Source of the DNA: Tetrahymena thermophila SB210
Taxonomy: Eukaryota; Ciliophora; Oligohymenophorea; Hymenostomatida; Tetrahymenidae
NCBI RefSeq assembly: GCF_000189635.1
Contig: NW_002476364.1
Location: 310,001-374,000, forward strand
Direction of reading: 5' to 3'
DNA length: 64,000 nt
The notes below the pieces were generated by a model. It was not told the DNA's origin, did no database searches, and worked only from the letters and a program-made list of their open reading frames with translations. Shown here in pieces: positions 46,280 to 62,098 of this stretch (positions are counted from its first letter, which is position 1; each line of letters opens with the position of its first letter). The translations under genes were made by a program, and so were the position numbers.

Positions 46280-47768
46280 ATGAATAGGTATAGACAACCA
46301 ACTCTGATTACACAAATTAAGTGTTAAGAGCCAACACATGAAAATAACACAATACAGTTTATTTGTCTCTAAGAAAGCTGTAAAAGTAGAAGATTCTATT
46401 GCTCAAAATGTGCTTTAAAGCACTCTTCGGAGCATGGAAGTTTTCTTGTTAGCTTAGAAGATATAATTAGCAATAAAGACCCTTCACAAATTGAGAACTA
46501 TCCAGCATTTGCAGAAGAGAGGAAAGTTAAAAAATGTTTAACTTAGCAAGCTCTGATTTCATAGCAAACTTCCACCATACATGAAATTATTTAAAATCTA
46601 ATGGGCAGCTTAAAATAAGATATTTTGTTTTAAATTGACGAAATATAAAAAGAACTTGAGTCTTTCTTTAAGAAGGAATAATTCAACACATAAAAATCTA
46701 TTAGCGAATTCTAATATACACAATCACAAACATTTTCAATAGATGAGTTGCGCGATTATATCGAATAATATGTAAAAGACAATGATGATTACAAATTCAA
46801 TACAAGATTGTTAATATGGCTCACATAATCGCAAAAAAACTAATAAGATATAAGGCAATCTTCATAAAAGAATTTAAATTAGGAAATGATCCCTTCAATA
46901 ATTTAACAACATCATGTAAAATTCAAATAAAATAATTTATTTTAATCATTTTATTTTTAAATCATTCTAAAAGGAATTCATTAATTTAGAAATCAAAAAG
47001 ATGAGGTATAAAAATTTTATTAATATTTTAGTAAAAAGCATATAAATTTATCAAATGATTATCTTGTTTAAATGAAAGAAAGTTTTTAAATTTGATATTA
47101 TTAAAAGAATTATAAAAAAAATATTAAGCTTATGAGTATTAGATTATTTACATTTATTATTCTATTTAATTAGGGATAATTTAGTTTCTTATATAAGAAG
47201 GGATTCTGTGTTACCTGCTCATTTAGTGTGGGGCTTTAAAAAGAGCAAGTTCGAAAATTCATAAAACTTGATTGAAAAAATGATTGGGGTAACTTTTGAA
47301 GGGTGTGGTAACGGTGATCAAAGCTTATTGTCTACAAATACTTTTGAATTTGGTAGACATGAATTCGAAATACAATTTGATAAAATTGGATTCTAACCTT
47401 AATGCCACTTAATTATTGGATTAGTTAAAGATTAAGAAGGATAAAAAATTTTTGATTAGGCAAATCCGTACAGCTGCATCTTCTGTGACAGAACAAGCTG
47501 CCAAATGAGGAAAATAAATTCAATAGAAAGAAAATTCGTAATGGAATATAACAGTAATTAGCCTTAGCAGAATAACAATAACATAATAAAAGTTGTTTTA
47601 GATTTCGACAAAGATACTTTTTATTTTACTGATGAAAAAAACATGATGACTTCTCTTTGGACTTCGATTAAAGGACAAAGATGGAGGTTCTAAGTTACAT
47701 TTAAAACAGAATTTGCATTTTCTGGGCCTTCCCCTTGCCATTAAATTACTCTATTAAGTTCTTCTTGA
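46280..47768 (+). CDS. B-box zinc finger, coiled coil, SPRY-like protein (TRIM-like without RING)
   Basis: Exons 46280-46915, 46974-47005 (a 32-base exon) and 47174-47768 total 1263 bases, 420 residues. A B-box-type zinc site spans ~15-55 with ligand order C-x5-H, C-x4-C, FYCSKCALKH and SEHG. Then comes a Gln/Lys-rich helical stretch likely to be coiled coil (~75-200). The C-terminal ~180 residues look like a SPRY/concanavalin-fold domain: FEFGRHEFEIQFDKIGF, CHLIIGLVKDQEG, VVLDFDKDTFYFTDEKN and WRFQVTFKTEFAF. In animals this order marks TRIM E3 ligases, but no RING precedes the B-box here; the protein starts only 14 residues before it. It is probably a scaffold or binding protein. The micro-exon is supported by phase on both sides (KKM|R|DNLVSYIRR). 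Confidence 0.8.
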
Positions 47769-48188
47769 TTTTTAAAAAATAAACCTTTCAATTTCAACTA
47801 AATATTTAAATTGCTATTTTTATATTTCCATAATCTTTAACAAATCAATTTTATTTTACTTAATAAAATATTTTAAGCCTTTAAAAAATTAAAATTCTTC
47901 TAAACATATTTTTCAATTAATTGAATTCAAATTTAACAAAATGTGTTCTTTATTCAAAAAAAAAAAAAATAGAATATCAATTTTTTCTTATTTGATTATT
48001 TTGCTTATTTCTGTTACATGCTTTATAATTTAAAAAAAAATCAATAAAAATTTGAATGATAATTATTAACAGAAAAATGAATAAATAAATATACTTGAAT
48101 CAATATTTGTTTGTTTGATCTTTTTTTTAATAAGATTCTTTTAATTAATTTACAAAAAAAAAACATACCCAAAATCTGAGACATAATC
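47769..48188. other. AT-rich spacer
   Basis: A short spacer with homopolymer A runs; no feature recognised. Confidence 0.55.
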
Positions 48189-51100
48189 ATGTATAACTAG
48201 AAATATATAAATAGACATAGGAAGGGATCTTTGAGCTAGGTAAATAGGACGTCCTCTGAAAAAACATTTGTAAAAAGTTAGAGAGCCTTTTCAAACGAAG
48301 AGAGAGCTAAGACTCATTTATTGTATGATAAGAGTGAAGAATAAAACTGCATTGAGTAAGAAAAGCTGGACCTTTAAATGATAAAAAAAGAGCTTCTTTA
48401 ATTCTAATAAGATATACAATAAAGGAATTAAATCAAAAAGAAAAGAAGTATTAGAGAGTTCAAAGATAAGGTCGAAGTATTCATGCACGCAGTTAGATTT
48501 CTAATTATAAAGCAAAGCAAAAATTAATAAAGCAGTAGTAATTTTATCAAAAGTAATGAAGAATTAGTTAATGATAATGATAGAACGTTTCCACAAGAGT
48601 GCAGTATTTTCTAGTAACTTGATGAAACGAGCTTGAATGCTAAAGATTAAGACAAAAAAAATTTATTAACTCCTTCTGTTAATAAAGAGTAAAGCAAATA
48701 CTGTGAATAAGCTGATGAGTAGCTAAGTGAACTGCAAGAACTTCTTTAAATACTTAATGAATGCATAAACGAACTCTCAGCAATTCTGGAATAAAAGGCT
48801 CTGATGTAAGAAGATGAGCTTAGTCTATAAGCGAGAGAGATGGAATATACAAATGAAATAGAAATTTTAGAACATAAAATAAAGCTGCTTTAAAATTCTA
48901 CTAAATCATTTAACAAGTAGAATTTTTAAAGTTTTAATAGAAATTAACAAATAAATAGATACTAGAACATAGTTTAATTCTTTTAGTAGCAATATAATTA
49001 AATAAAGGAATAAATAAGTTAATTACTTAGAGACATACATAATTAATAAGTAGAATCTAAATAGATATAAGACCAGTATAACAAGTTAGTACAAGTAATT
49101 AATTAATTACTTTTTATTTACTTTTTAAAAATTCAAAAATTAATTTTAAATTAAAGAATTATCAATGAAATTTGAATTAAAATCATATAAATTTTTTATA
49201 AATGAATAGGTAAAATAGGAATTAGTTCTTATGAAAGACGGATTCATATTTACTGATTAGCACATTCCTAATTTATTTGATTTTGAGTTCATTATAGATA
49301 TAATGGATAAAAAGAAAAGTGAAGATGTCATTTAAGCTATAATTGTTATTTAGAGCTTTTTCATCTAAGAAATAGAGCAATTATTAGAAGAAAAATAAAA
49401 AGGGTGCTTTTCTGTTTATGACTGTCTTTTAAATATATATGACGCATCTAATAAACATTTAATTAAAATATTTAATGAAAATCCTATATTAGAGTTTTAG
49501 TAAAAGCTATTTTTGGAGAGACAGTAAAAAATGAATAAAATTACCAAAGGAAAGTAGCAGTTTATAACTTAGTCTTAGGAAAATGTTTTTTTTAACTTTC
49601 CAAAAGTGAAAGATTTTGTAGAGAATTTTAAAAACAATTCTAGTAACTTGTGCATGCTAGTTCTGGAAAACTAAAATAATTTAGACATATCTGTTTTATT
49701 TAAATTACTGCAAACCACTTTTAAACAAAAGTTAGAGTCTGGAATGTATTCTTAAGTTTTAACAAGTGTTCATGATTTGCCTCAACTATAACTTAACATT
49801 GAAAAATTTACTCAAAAAATTTACTCATTAGAAGATAAAGCCTTGCTTTTAAAGTAAAAACTCAATACCAACTAATAAAAAGAAGAATCTTTAATAAGCA
49901 AATATTCCAAATACAGTAACTCTAGCTAAACTTAAACAAAAAGTAAAGCTGATATTTTAGACGATATCAAACTTGTCATTAACGATAGGAAAAATTCTCT
50001 TCAAAATCAAAGTAACTTAATCCATTTAAAAAAAATCAGGGGGGACTTTCATACTTTTATTTAGAATATAATCATTCCATGTTTTATAAATGATAATTTA
50101 CTTTTTTCCATAAAAAATAATTTTGTAAATTTTTTGTACCCTTCATTAATAATAAGGATATTTTATATAAATGCATTATAAAAGAATTCTAATAAAAAAC
50201 AATAGTTTGAAATGAATAAAATAATACCATTATTTGAATTAATTACTAAACATATATTTTATTTTAGAAAAGAAAAGCCAGTTCGACTTAAGTACTCAGA
50301 ATTAAGAAAGTTATCAATTTGAAACCTATAGAAAGAATAATTTTCAAAATAGTACAATAGAAAGAAGCTTAAATTAAAGTAGATCTACTAGTAACCATAA
50401 AAATATGTCAAAAGATAAATCTCCTCATAGCCAGAACTGTTCTATGTTTTAGACATATTTTGAGAATTCTTAAGATTTTAAAAGTATTGAATATAAATAA
50501 GAATACATTTTTGAAAAAATAAAAGCTCAATGCATTTAAATTGGAGAATAAATAAAATATCTTGACATTTTGAGAGAAAAAAATATTTTAATTTTTGAAG
50601 AAACTATTTAGAAAGATATAAAGCGTGTTAATCAAAAAGAGAAATTTTTGGCTTCAAGTATCTACAGAACATTAAAATTAATCAAGTTTAAATTTGAGAT
50701 GATCCAAAATCATCAGTAATCATCATATTTCAGCATAAATTCTTATGGGCAATCTAAAATTAACACAGAAGAAAGGGACAGAGTCATATATTAACTTTTT
50801 GGAGAAGTCAACTTGCTTTGCCAAGATTATGAAAACTACTTTAATAAAGAATATTCATGCTTAAAAACTGAAAAATCTGACTTTAGAAGTACACTTTTTT
50901 CATCTTTTAATTCTCAAAATAGCAAAAGTAAAATCAATCATGCATCGAATGCTTCAAAAATTTCTTTAAATTCTTATAACAACTTAGATAACAGCTTTTT
51001 ATTAAAGTAAGCATCTAAAGTTAAAGATCAAAAGTAAATTTGTAATTAACCTAGTCTTCCTAAAATAAATTCTAATTAAAATATCCATATTAATCAACTT

Positions 51101-53443
51101 GAAAGTAAAGCAAGTCCATCAAAACAATACTCAAACTTAATAGAAAATAAAGTATAAAAAATAATACAACAATACAGCTCACCAACTAAACAAAGTTTTT
51201 AATGCTCTCTAAATCAAACTCAAAATTAACAAGAATAAGATTAAATGAATAGCTTTTCTTTTTATCCTCACAGATAAAATTCGGTCTCTTTGCATAAAAA
51301 ATAAATTTCAATAGACAGTAGCTGTAACAGTGTCTAGCCTAACAATATTTTTTAGCTCAGTAATTAGCAAATCCAAAATGAGTCACAGTTTAATAAAAAA
51401 GCTTAAGATTCAAACACTGAATCGGGTACAGTTGTCTATTGTACTCCTTGCAGCTAATATAGCAATCTATAATCAAGCAATTGCAGTAGTGTGACAATCT
51501 ACTAAAATATGAGTTTTAATACTTCATAAAATTAAACATCGTTAAATGAAATTCATAGAATAAACACAAGCTAAGATCAAAAGTACTCTACTTTAAAAAC
51601 TAATTATTCATATAACAAAAACTTAAATTAAAAAAATAACACAATAAATATCAGTTAATTTTTAAATAATAAAAGCGACCTTTCACAAAATTCATCAATC
51701 AGGAAAATAAAAAATATTCTAAAATCACCTGATTCTCACCATAAATTGAATACAAACTTAAGTTCATAAAACTCACAATATTAATACCAAAATTAATCAT
51801 AAAAAAATTCTTCTTTGGAATATTAAATTCAGAAGAAATCTTAAAAAAGCCAGAGCCCTGTGATTATAAAGAGAAATCTGCATGATTAATTTGAACAAGA
51901 AAGAGCAAGAAATAATACTATGTATGAACATAATAGTTAGAAATAGCCTAATTAAAGCTAAATTTAATAAAACTACTACTTCTATCAAGCACCCACCAGC
52001 CAACGAAACTAATATCAAAGCTAATTGGAACAATTTTAGTTGTAAGATTAAAAAAATAAAGCTGGAAACAATAAAAGTGATCTATTTTAAAAGTCTAAGT
52101 TCGGAGTAGTTAAAATATAGATTAATGAATAAGAGTTATAAGTTAAAGATAATTCAAATGTTTTATCCAACACTTAAAGCTGTTCCACAATAGAATAAGA
52201 GTAGCAAAATCTTAATGTAACATAAATTAATTCCACTTTTAACAAGAATTAAGATCAACTTAATTAAATCGATCGTGATGATTTTGCAAAATTTTCTTTT
52301 AGCAATATAGAAAACATTTCATATAATACAAATTAAAGCAAGAGTTTAATACAAAAAAGAGAACCTTTAATAGATAATAAAAACATTTTAAATGAAAAAA
52401 CGAAAAACTATTCAATGTTATCAAGAGAACAATACTACCCTATTAATTAGTCTTAAGAGCAATCATAATTAACAATAGATAAAGAAAATTTTAATATCTA
52501 AAGAGTTAACTAATCAAAAGATACAAAATAAATGAATAAAAATGCGACTCATAGAAAATTAAATAGCCTTCTCTAAGCTGCTAACACATCAGAGTAAACA
52601 TAAAAATTAGCTGGGTCTTCTTAAAAATCTATGCTTCTTTACTCAAATCAAAGCAGGGCATTTGCATCAAAAAGTCCCTAGTGTAAAAGCCCATTGTTAT
52701 CAAAGGAAACTTCAATTTATGAAGGAAGTAACGAAAATAGCATTCAATTTTTGGATTCAATTTAAAACTATTAATCAGTAAACAAAATAACTTCAGCGAG
52801 AAGCAATATTTCCCAAATAGTTAGTCCTCATAGAGATTTCTCAAAATAAAAATCCTTATGTAATCCCATCGATTTGCAGATTGGAATTCCTGTTTATGTT
52901 AGATTTAATAATTAAATTATTCTCAAGAAAAAGATATTTGATCCTACTAGCATGAGTATTAAAGATGCAATGAACTTAGGTTACATATACAGAATTATGA
53001 AGCTTAATAAATAAGAAAATAAAATTGAGTTTTTTAAAGAGAAAGGAAACCAAAAGTTAACACATATAAATAATAATTTTAGTTGTTACTAATAAATTTA
53101 ATCTCCTCAATAATCAAGCAGATTGAATTGCTTCGAAACTAGCACTGATAAATATACATCACAATTTACAATTGATAGCAAATTGCAATTAGATAAAAGC
53201 ATTCCTATTTAGTAAATTAAAAAGATATCCATCCCTTAAAAAACATAAAATCTATAAAAACTATAAAATGCCAGCTCCTATAATAATAGAGGTCTATTCA
53301 TTGATGAAAAAAAAATAGAGACTTAAAATAATTACTTGCTATCCATAGACGGTAAAGATTGTGGGCAAACAGAGTTAATAGTCAACTCTCTTCAAGCATA
53401 CTAAAGTGCTTATAATTCACTCTGTTCTATAATATAGAGTTGA
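48189..53443 (+). CDS. very large coiled-coil and Gln/Asn/Ser-rich protein, unknown
   Basis: Model: exons 48189-49094, 49210-50080 and 50268-53443, total 4953 bases and 1650 residues, ending at TGA. Residues ~30-300 are charged and Glu/Lys/Leu/Gln-rich, suggesting coiled coil (LSELQELLQILNECINELSA). Residues ~300-590 look folded and helical (FIFTDQHIPNLFDFEFIIDI). A second helical block ends near residue 800. The remaining ~850 residues are Ser/Asn/Gln-rich and disordered. Within this tail, near 52870-53040, is one compact well-ordered island (LQIGIPVYVRFNNQIILKKK, then IFDPTSMSIKDAMNLGY). The second donor (GTTTTA at 50081) is weak; the 5' part could be a separate gene, with a new start near 49164. 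No family is recognised. A cytoskeletal or scaffolding role would be a guess. Confidence 0.65.
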
Positions 53444-54020
53444 TTTCATAAGTTAAAGATATATTAAAATAATTAAAATAAAATTTAATCCAATTAAACG
53501 AGTATATTATTTATTTTTAACCAAGTTATTGAAAAATATCAATAAAATAACCATTTTTATATTAATAGTATATTGTTGTTAAGAATTAATAAATTATAAC
53601 TAATTGACCTAAAAAGTTTTATTTCACATTTTTTTAATTATTATCTACAATTAAAATAATTGATAATCCTTAATTTAAAATACATTTTTGTGTATTTATT
53701 TCAATTAGTGTAGCTTCTTGATTTCTCGGACCTCATTAATTATTACCAAATTAAATTCTATATTCATATAACATTTTTTGTTCTACTAAATGTATTTTTC
53801 TTACTCTAGAAACAAATTTGTAAATATCTATATAGGTTTATATGAATTTATAGTATTTTTTTATTTAGGAATACTGTGACGATAAAATGTTTATTTATGA
53901 TTAAAAAGAAAATAAATAAACATGTACATTACAAATTAAAAATTGGATAAATTTTTACTTACAATTTTAATTTAATTTTAGTTTTTGTTTAAACAAAATT
54001 AATTTATTTAATTTTATTTT
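53444..54020. other. spacer between convergent gene ends
   Basis: AT-rich DNA between the 3' ends of the 1650-residue gene and PEX6; it should hold both polyadenylation regions. No gene is seen. Confidence 0.55.
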
Positions 54021-57081
<3,061 letters not shown>

Positions 57082-57602
57082 TTTTTTCTTTATTTCTTTC
57101 TTTAAAAACTATGATTTAAATATCTTGAAATCAGAAGTATTCTATTAATTATTTAATTTATTAATTTTTTTGAGCTATATCTTTATTAAATGGTATTTCG
57201 CATATTACGTATTTTGAATATGAATAAATGAATTAAATACATGCAAATATATCATCAGCGTATTTATTTATTTAATATTTCTAATTCTGTTTCAATAGAT
57301 TTAATCAAATTTTCTATTTTTCTTTTCTTCTAATTCCAAAATAAATAAACAAGTAATCTAATTGGATAAGACTCATAAAATCCAATAGCTCTACTTTTTG
57401 ATAAACTAAACCAAAAACAAAATTAGTTAATTTATTAATTAATAAATTACTTCTAGTTATGATATCTAAAAAATTATTTAGCGAAATTTATTTATTTGAT
57501 ATTTTTTAATATTGAAAAATCAATATTTATTTAGAAGAAATAAAACAAAGAACAAATATGCAATAAATTAATCAACACTTCATATATGTTTTTTTTTTAG
57601 TA
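57082..57602. other. spacer between SHMT 3' end and PEX6 start
   Basis: AT-rich, with no gene seen; the PEX6 promoter and the SHMT polyadenylation region must both lie here. Confidence 0.55.
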
Positions 57603-59519
57603 TCACCAGTCGATAGCAGGGACTTAGAATTACTTAGAGAATTAAATAACTTCATTTCTGAGAGAAACAAGCTCAGGAACACTTTCGCTGTTAGCTTAGA
57701 TCCATGATTTAAACTCAGCAACTTTGCTTCCACTTTATTTAGAAATTTAAGGAACGAGATGAGTAGCTCTGTCAATAAATTCAACAACTTAGTCAATATC
57801 CTTTTCTACTAAGCCTCTTGTTGTTAAAGCAGGTGTTCCTAATCTCAAACCACTAGGAATAAGAGCACTCTTATCACCTGGAACTGTATTTTTATTGACA
57901 TAGATATTAACTAATTCCAAAAGAGTTTCCATTCTAGCGCCATCTAAATTTTTACTTCTTAAGTCTATTTATTATATTCATTTATTTATTTATTTATCGA
58001 AATCAATAGAATTAAATTATCTTTTACCCAATAATACTAAGTGATTATCAGTACCTCCTGATACCAAGGTATAGTTTCTTTTTAAAAGGGATTCTGCCAT
58101 AGCCTTAGAGTTCTAGAGAACCTAAGTTTGGTATTCTTTGTATTAGGGAGTTTAAGCTTACTTTAATGCTAAACTGATAGCAGCAATAGAATGTTAATGA
58201 GGACCTTTTTAATTAAATATCAATGATAAATTTTATTTGATAATACTTATTTAACAGTTTTACCTCCTTGGAGCATAGGGTAAACAGCCTTGTTAATTTT
58301 ATTTTCTATGTCATACATAATTTTGTTACCCTTTTTATCTACCTTTTTAACTCCTCTTCTATAGAAGACTAAAGCACCTCTTGGACCTCTTAAACTAAAT
58401 AAAATGGATTAAGACACTTTAACTTTTAAATTTATTTGAATACCTTTTGTGGGTAGTGGTTGAGACTAAATCACAGTGATCGAAAGGAGAGGGAATAACA
58501 TTTGCAGCTACAAGACCAGACAAGTGAGCCATATCAGCTAAAAGATAAGCACCACATTCTTCAGCAACTGAAGCAATTCTTTTGTAATCTATCAAACGAG
58601 CATAAGCACTAGCTCCTGCAATAATAACCTTAGGGTTGTAAATCTTAGCATTTTCTTCCAATCTATCATAATCAATTAAGCCTGTTTTCTATATAATAAT
58701 TTAAAAAATATTATATTTATCAAACAAACTACCATTTAATTTTAATTAATCCAAAATATTTATTATTCATATGATTTATCCTATTTGAGATTATATAGTC
58801 TATTTATTTATTAAACTTTTCTAAATAGGATAATAATCTTCTTTATAGATTTAAATTCTATTTTATTGCGAAAGTTTTACTTCATTTAAGCGGTAAGGAT
58901 TAACTTCGAAGAATGAAGAAACATAAGAAACTTTTCTAGCTCTTGTTTGGTAACCATGAGAAAGGTGACCACCATGAGGAAGATCAAGACCCATGATTCT
59001 ATCGTGAGGCTAAAGCAAACCTGTGTAAACAATAAAATTAGAAATAGCTCCTGAGTAGGGTTGAACTGTGACACCCCATTCTTCAGGATTTAATCTAAAT
59101 GTTTCTAAAGCTCTTTGTTAGCATAATAATTCGTTCTCATCGATATGTTAATTTCCTACTTGGAATCTCTTTCCAGGTAATCTTTTTTAAAATTATAAAA
59201 TTATTTTTCATGTATTAATAATTTTTGACAAAATGAGTTTGAAAGAGCATTTTTTCTGAATTAATGATTACCCTTCGCTATATTTTTAGTTCATGCATGT
59301 GCCAAGAGCATCCAAAACGGCTTTTGAGCAATGATTTTCTGATGCAATTAGATTAATACCTTCAATTTATCTACGACCTTCTTTATGAATAATATCAAAT
59401 ACTTCAGGATCTTTTTCAGACAAGACCTAGTTCAAATTCTATGCATTGACGCTAATTTTATATTAGTTCTGGCTGACTAAATTTTTGCACTTTTGGATTT
59501 TAGATAGAAAACTTTTCAT
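57603..59519 (-). CDS. SHMT: serine hydroxymethyltransferase
   Basis: Minus-strand exons 59519-59272, 59181-58881, 58688-58444, 58394-58264, 58204-58028 and 57964-57603 total 1464 bases, 487 residues. The PLP enzyme converts serine and tetrahydrofolate to glycine and 5,10-methylene-THF, feeding one-carbon metabolism. Clear family motifs are [64 protein letters not shown], and VSTTTHKSLRGPRG with the PLP-binding Lys at ~264; then [32 protein letters not shown] and [15 protein letters not shown]. About 35 residues precede the conserved part and are basic with few acids ([20 protein letters not shown]), which fits a mitochondrial presequence, though that is inference. The gene runs tandem with PEX6 and divergent from the 60144 gene. 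Confidence 0.97.
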
Positions 59520-60143
59520 TTATGATATAAATTTGAAATATCTTATTAGATTTATTTTGATTAAACCTTCTTTTTTTGCAAAATAATTAATATCAATCAA
59601 TGCGTTTACAAGATATTTTCTTTAAAGCGATTTATATTTCCCTTAAACAATTAGGAAAACATTGAATTTTCCTTTTTATTTGATAAATATTCTTAGTAAT
59701 TACACTGATATGTTGACTATATTATTATGTAATAAATATCTTTTGAAATTTCAATACAATTTCTTATCAAAACAAAGTTTATATTAATTAAACACACAAC
59801 ATTAAATATATATTGTCATCAAGTGAGTTTATTTAATAGTTTTACCATGAATTTGAGCTATTTGTTTTCCTTCTAAAATTTCTTCTTTTTTTCTAAATAT
59901 CCATTTAAGAATAGTTTCTCGTTTTTAGGTAGATTAAAATTTTAAAATTGTATTTAAACATAAAAATTTCAGAAAAGGATAAATTTTTGTTTCTATAAAA
60001 GCTTAGAAAAATGTTAAATTTTTTTAGAAATATAAATTCTAAGTTGCCAAAATTTATAATTTAAAATATTTATTGATAAATTTTTGAAATTATGAAGCAG
60101 TTATTAAAACAAATTAAAATATAAGAAAGAAAAGTTGATTTAG
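59520..60143. other. divergent promoter region
   Basis: A 0.6 kb AT-rich interval between the SHMT start and the plus-strand gene at 60144, so it is probably a shared promoter region. No specific site can be named. Confidence 0.5.
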
Positions 60144-61355
60144 ATGTAAAAAAAGAATCTAGCTCTTAATGAGCAAAGTAGCTAGTTTATGAAAAGGCTT
60201 AAGTATATAAATATGATAAATCAACCTAAGTAAGAATATTTTAATGTAGTCTTATCAAAAATTAGCTTAGTCAAAAATGCTTTACAGAGTGAATAATAAA
60301 ACAATATAAATTAATAGATTTAATAAAATACTCAAATAAAATAGTAAAATCCGCAACAAATATATTAAAAATAATAAATTCAAGCATAAAATAAGATGAT
60401 TCCTGAGTTAAATTTCCAATAGGAAGTAAATATTTTTAACGAAAAAGCCAACAGAGATAAAAAATATTTATTTCCTATCGAAACTTAGCAGAACAATTAA
60501 GTTTATTAGAATAACTATTAAAGTATAAAAAAATAGAATTTATTTGAAAATTATGAGTCTTCTCCTCGTAAGTAATAGATTGATTTATAAATAAATAAAA
60601 ATATTAAATCAAATTATTTTATTTAAAGGATTTAGTAAATGGAATTTAATTCTAATGTGTTTCAACAGGATTTGAATAAAGAAGATAGCTTTGACTAAAT
60701 TAATGCTGGTTACATAGAATTTAATTAAAATTAAAACTTAGATTTGAGACCACGAAATTTAGCTGACTAATTTATGAGACATTCTAAATTAGAATAAGTG
60801 AAAAAACCTGAACATATATAGCTTTAGAAAGAGATACTTGAAAACAAAGATCAAAAATTATTATAAAATTAAAATAAGAAAATAAAATAGTATGTTAAAA
60901 CTTAGCAAGAATAGCTAGAAGATATCTAAAATAACTAGTAGACTCTACCATAAAATTAATAAATATAAAATGGATAAAATTTATTTAAAAATATAGTTCG
61001 ATAAGAAGGTAGTTAATAAAATATAAAGTAAAATATAATACAGTAATAAAACAAGGAACAACAAAAATATATATAAAATAATTATAAAAATTTGTGGAAT
61101 GATTTAGAAATAGAGATATTAACTGAAATTCTAGGCTATTTAAAAATAGACACAGCTTAAGTTGATCAATTCTTTTAGAATTTGACAGAAGATTATAATA
61201 GAAAAGCTAAATAAAAAGGCCTTTTATAAAGAAGTCATAAGGAAATATTTGAAAAGATTAAACATGATTCTTTTTTAATTTATAAACATGAAAAATAAAA
61301 AGAAAAAAAGACATACAAACATTTAATTGAAAAATCATTGACAAGTTTTATCTGA
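60144..61355 (+). CDS. unknown Gln/Asn-rich protein
   Basis: Exons 60144-60571 and 60629-61355 total 1155 bases, 384 residues; the 57-base intron keeps phase. The protein is dominated by Gln, Asn and Lys (for example QQNPQQIYQKQQIQAQNK), much of it from TAA/TAG codons. The last ~100 residues look better ordered: NLWNDLEIEILTEILGYLKI, then LTEDYNRKAKQKGLLQRSHK and HEKQKEKKTYKHLIEKSL. There is no membrane span and no known motif. The ATG at 60144 is used as the first clean in-frame start; the ATG at 60189 is an alternative, 15 codons later. Confidence 0.65.
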
Positions 61356-62098
61356 ATATAAAAAAACCTAACCCTAAACATTTCATAAACATCTAAAAGC
61401 TAAACAAAACGTCATTAAAAATAAGAATACAAACCCTTAAAAAAGATATATTTGATTTAAATTTTTCTTATTTTATTTGAGTTGCCCTTAGAGTGTTTGT
61501 TAATGTTTCGTCTAATTATGTCAAAATAAAACAATAAAATTTGATTTATTGTTATAAAAATAAGTTTGTAAAATAGTTAATTTTAATCAAATTAAATAAA
61601 TAAGAATTTAAAAATTAAATTAAAATTAATTTTTTCTAAAGAAAATTAAATAAAATATTTATAGGTAAACTTTGTCAAATTATTTTATATCAGCTGAAAC
61701 CTGATAAAAAAAACATATTTGTTATAATAATATTTCAAATTGATAATTGTTAAATTTTGTTTAACTTATTTAAAAAATTAAAAATAAAGTTCTTTTTATT
61801 AACTAATTATTGCTAAAGGGAGGAGGATTAAAAAATTGACTTTATTTAAATAAAATTTTGTAGCATAAATTTGATTTAAAATTATGCTGATTTATTATTC
61901 ACATTTTTTCAAGCTCCTTCCCTTTAATTTTATATCAAATTAATATTTAAAAAATAAATTGATTGCTTTTTAATGATTTAATAAAAAACTAGACTTAAAT
62001 TAATTACATGATTATAAATTTAATAAATATGAATAAAAAACTGTTTTGATTTAATTAATGTTTCTGTATTATTTTAAATTTTAAATAATATAATTTTC
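61356..62098. other. spacer between convergent gene ends
   Basis: AT-rich DNA with no gene. A CCTAACCCTAAAC string near 61368-61380 drew attention but is a single occurrence and not a ciliate telomere repeat. Confidence 0.55.

Noticed and set aside
51797-52109. Overlapping plus and minus frames of 75-78 residues
   Set aside because: Both are out-of-frame shadows of the 1650-residue protein.
61365-61381. CCTAACCCTAAAC string as a telomere-like repeat
   Set aside because: Single occurrence, and ciliates of this type use CCCCAA repeats; nothing else suggests a chromosome end or breakage site.
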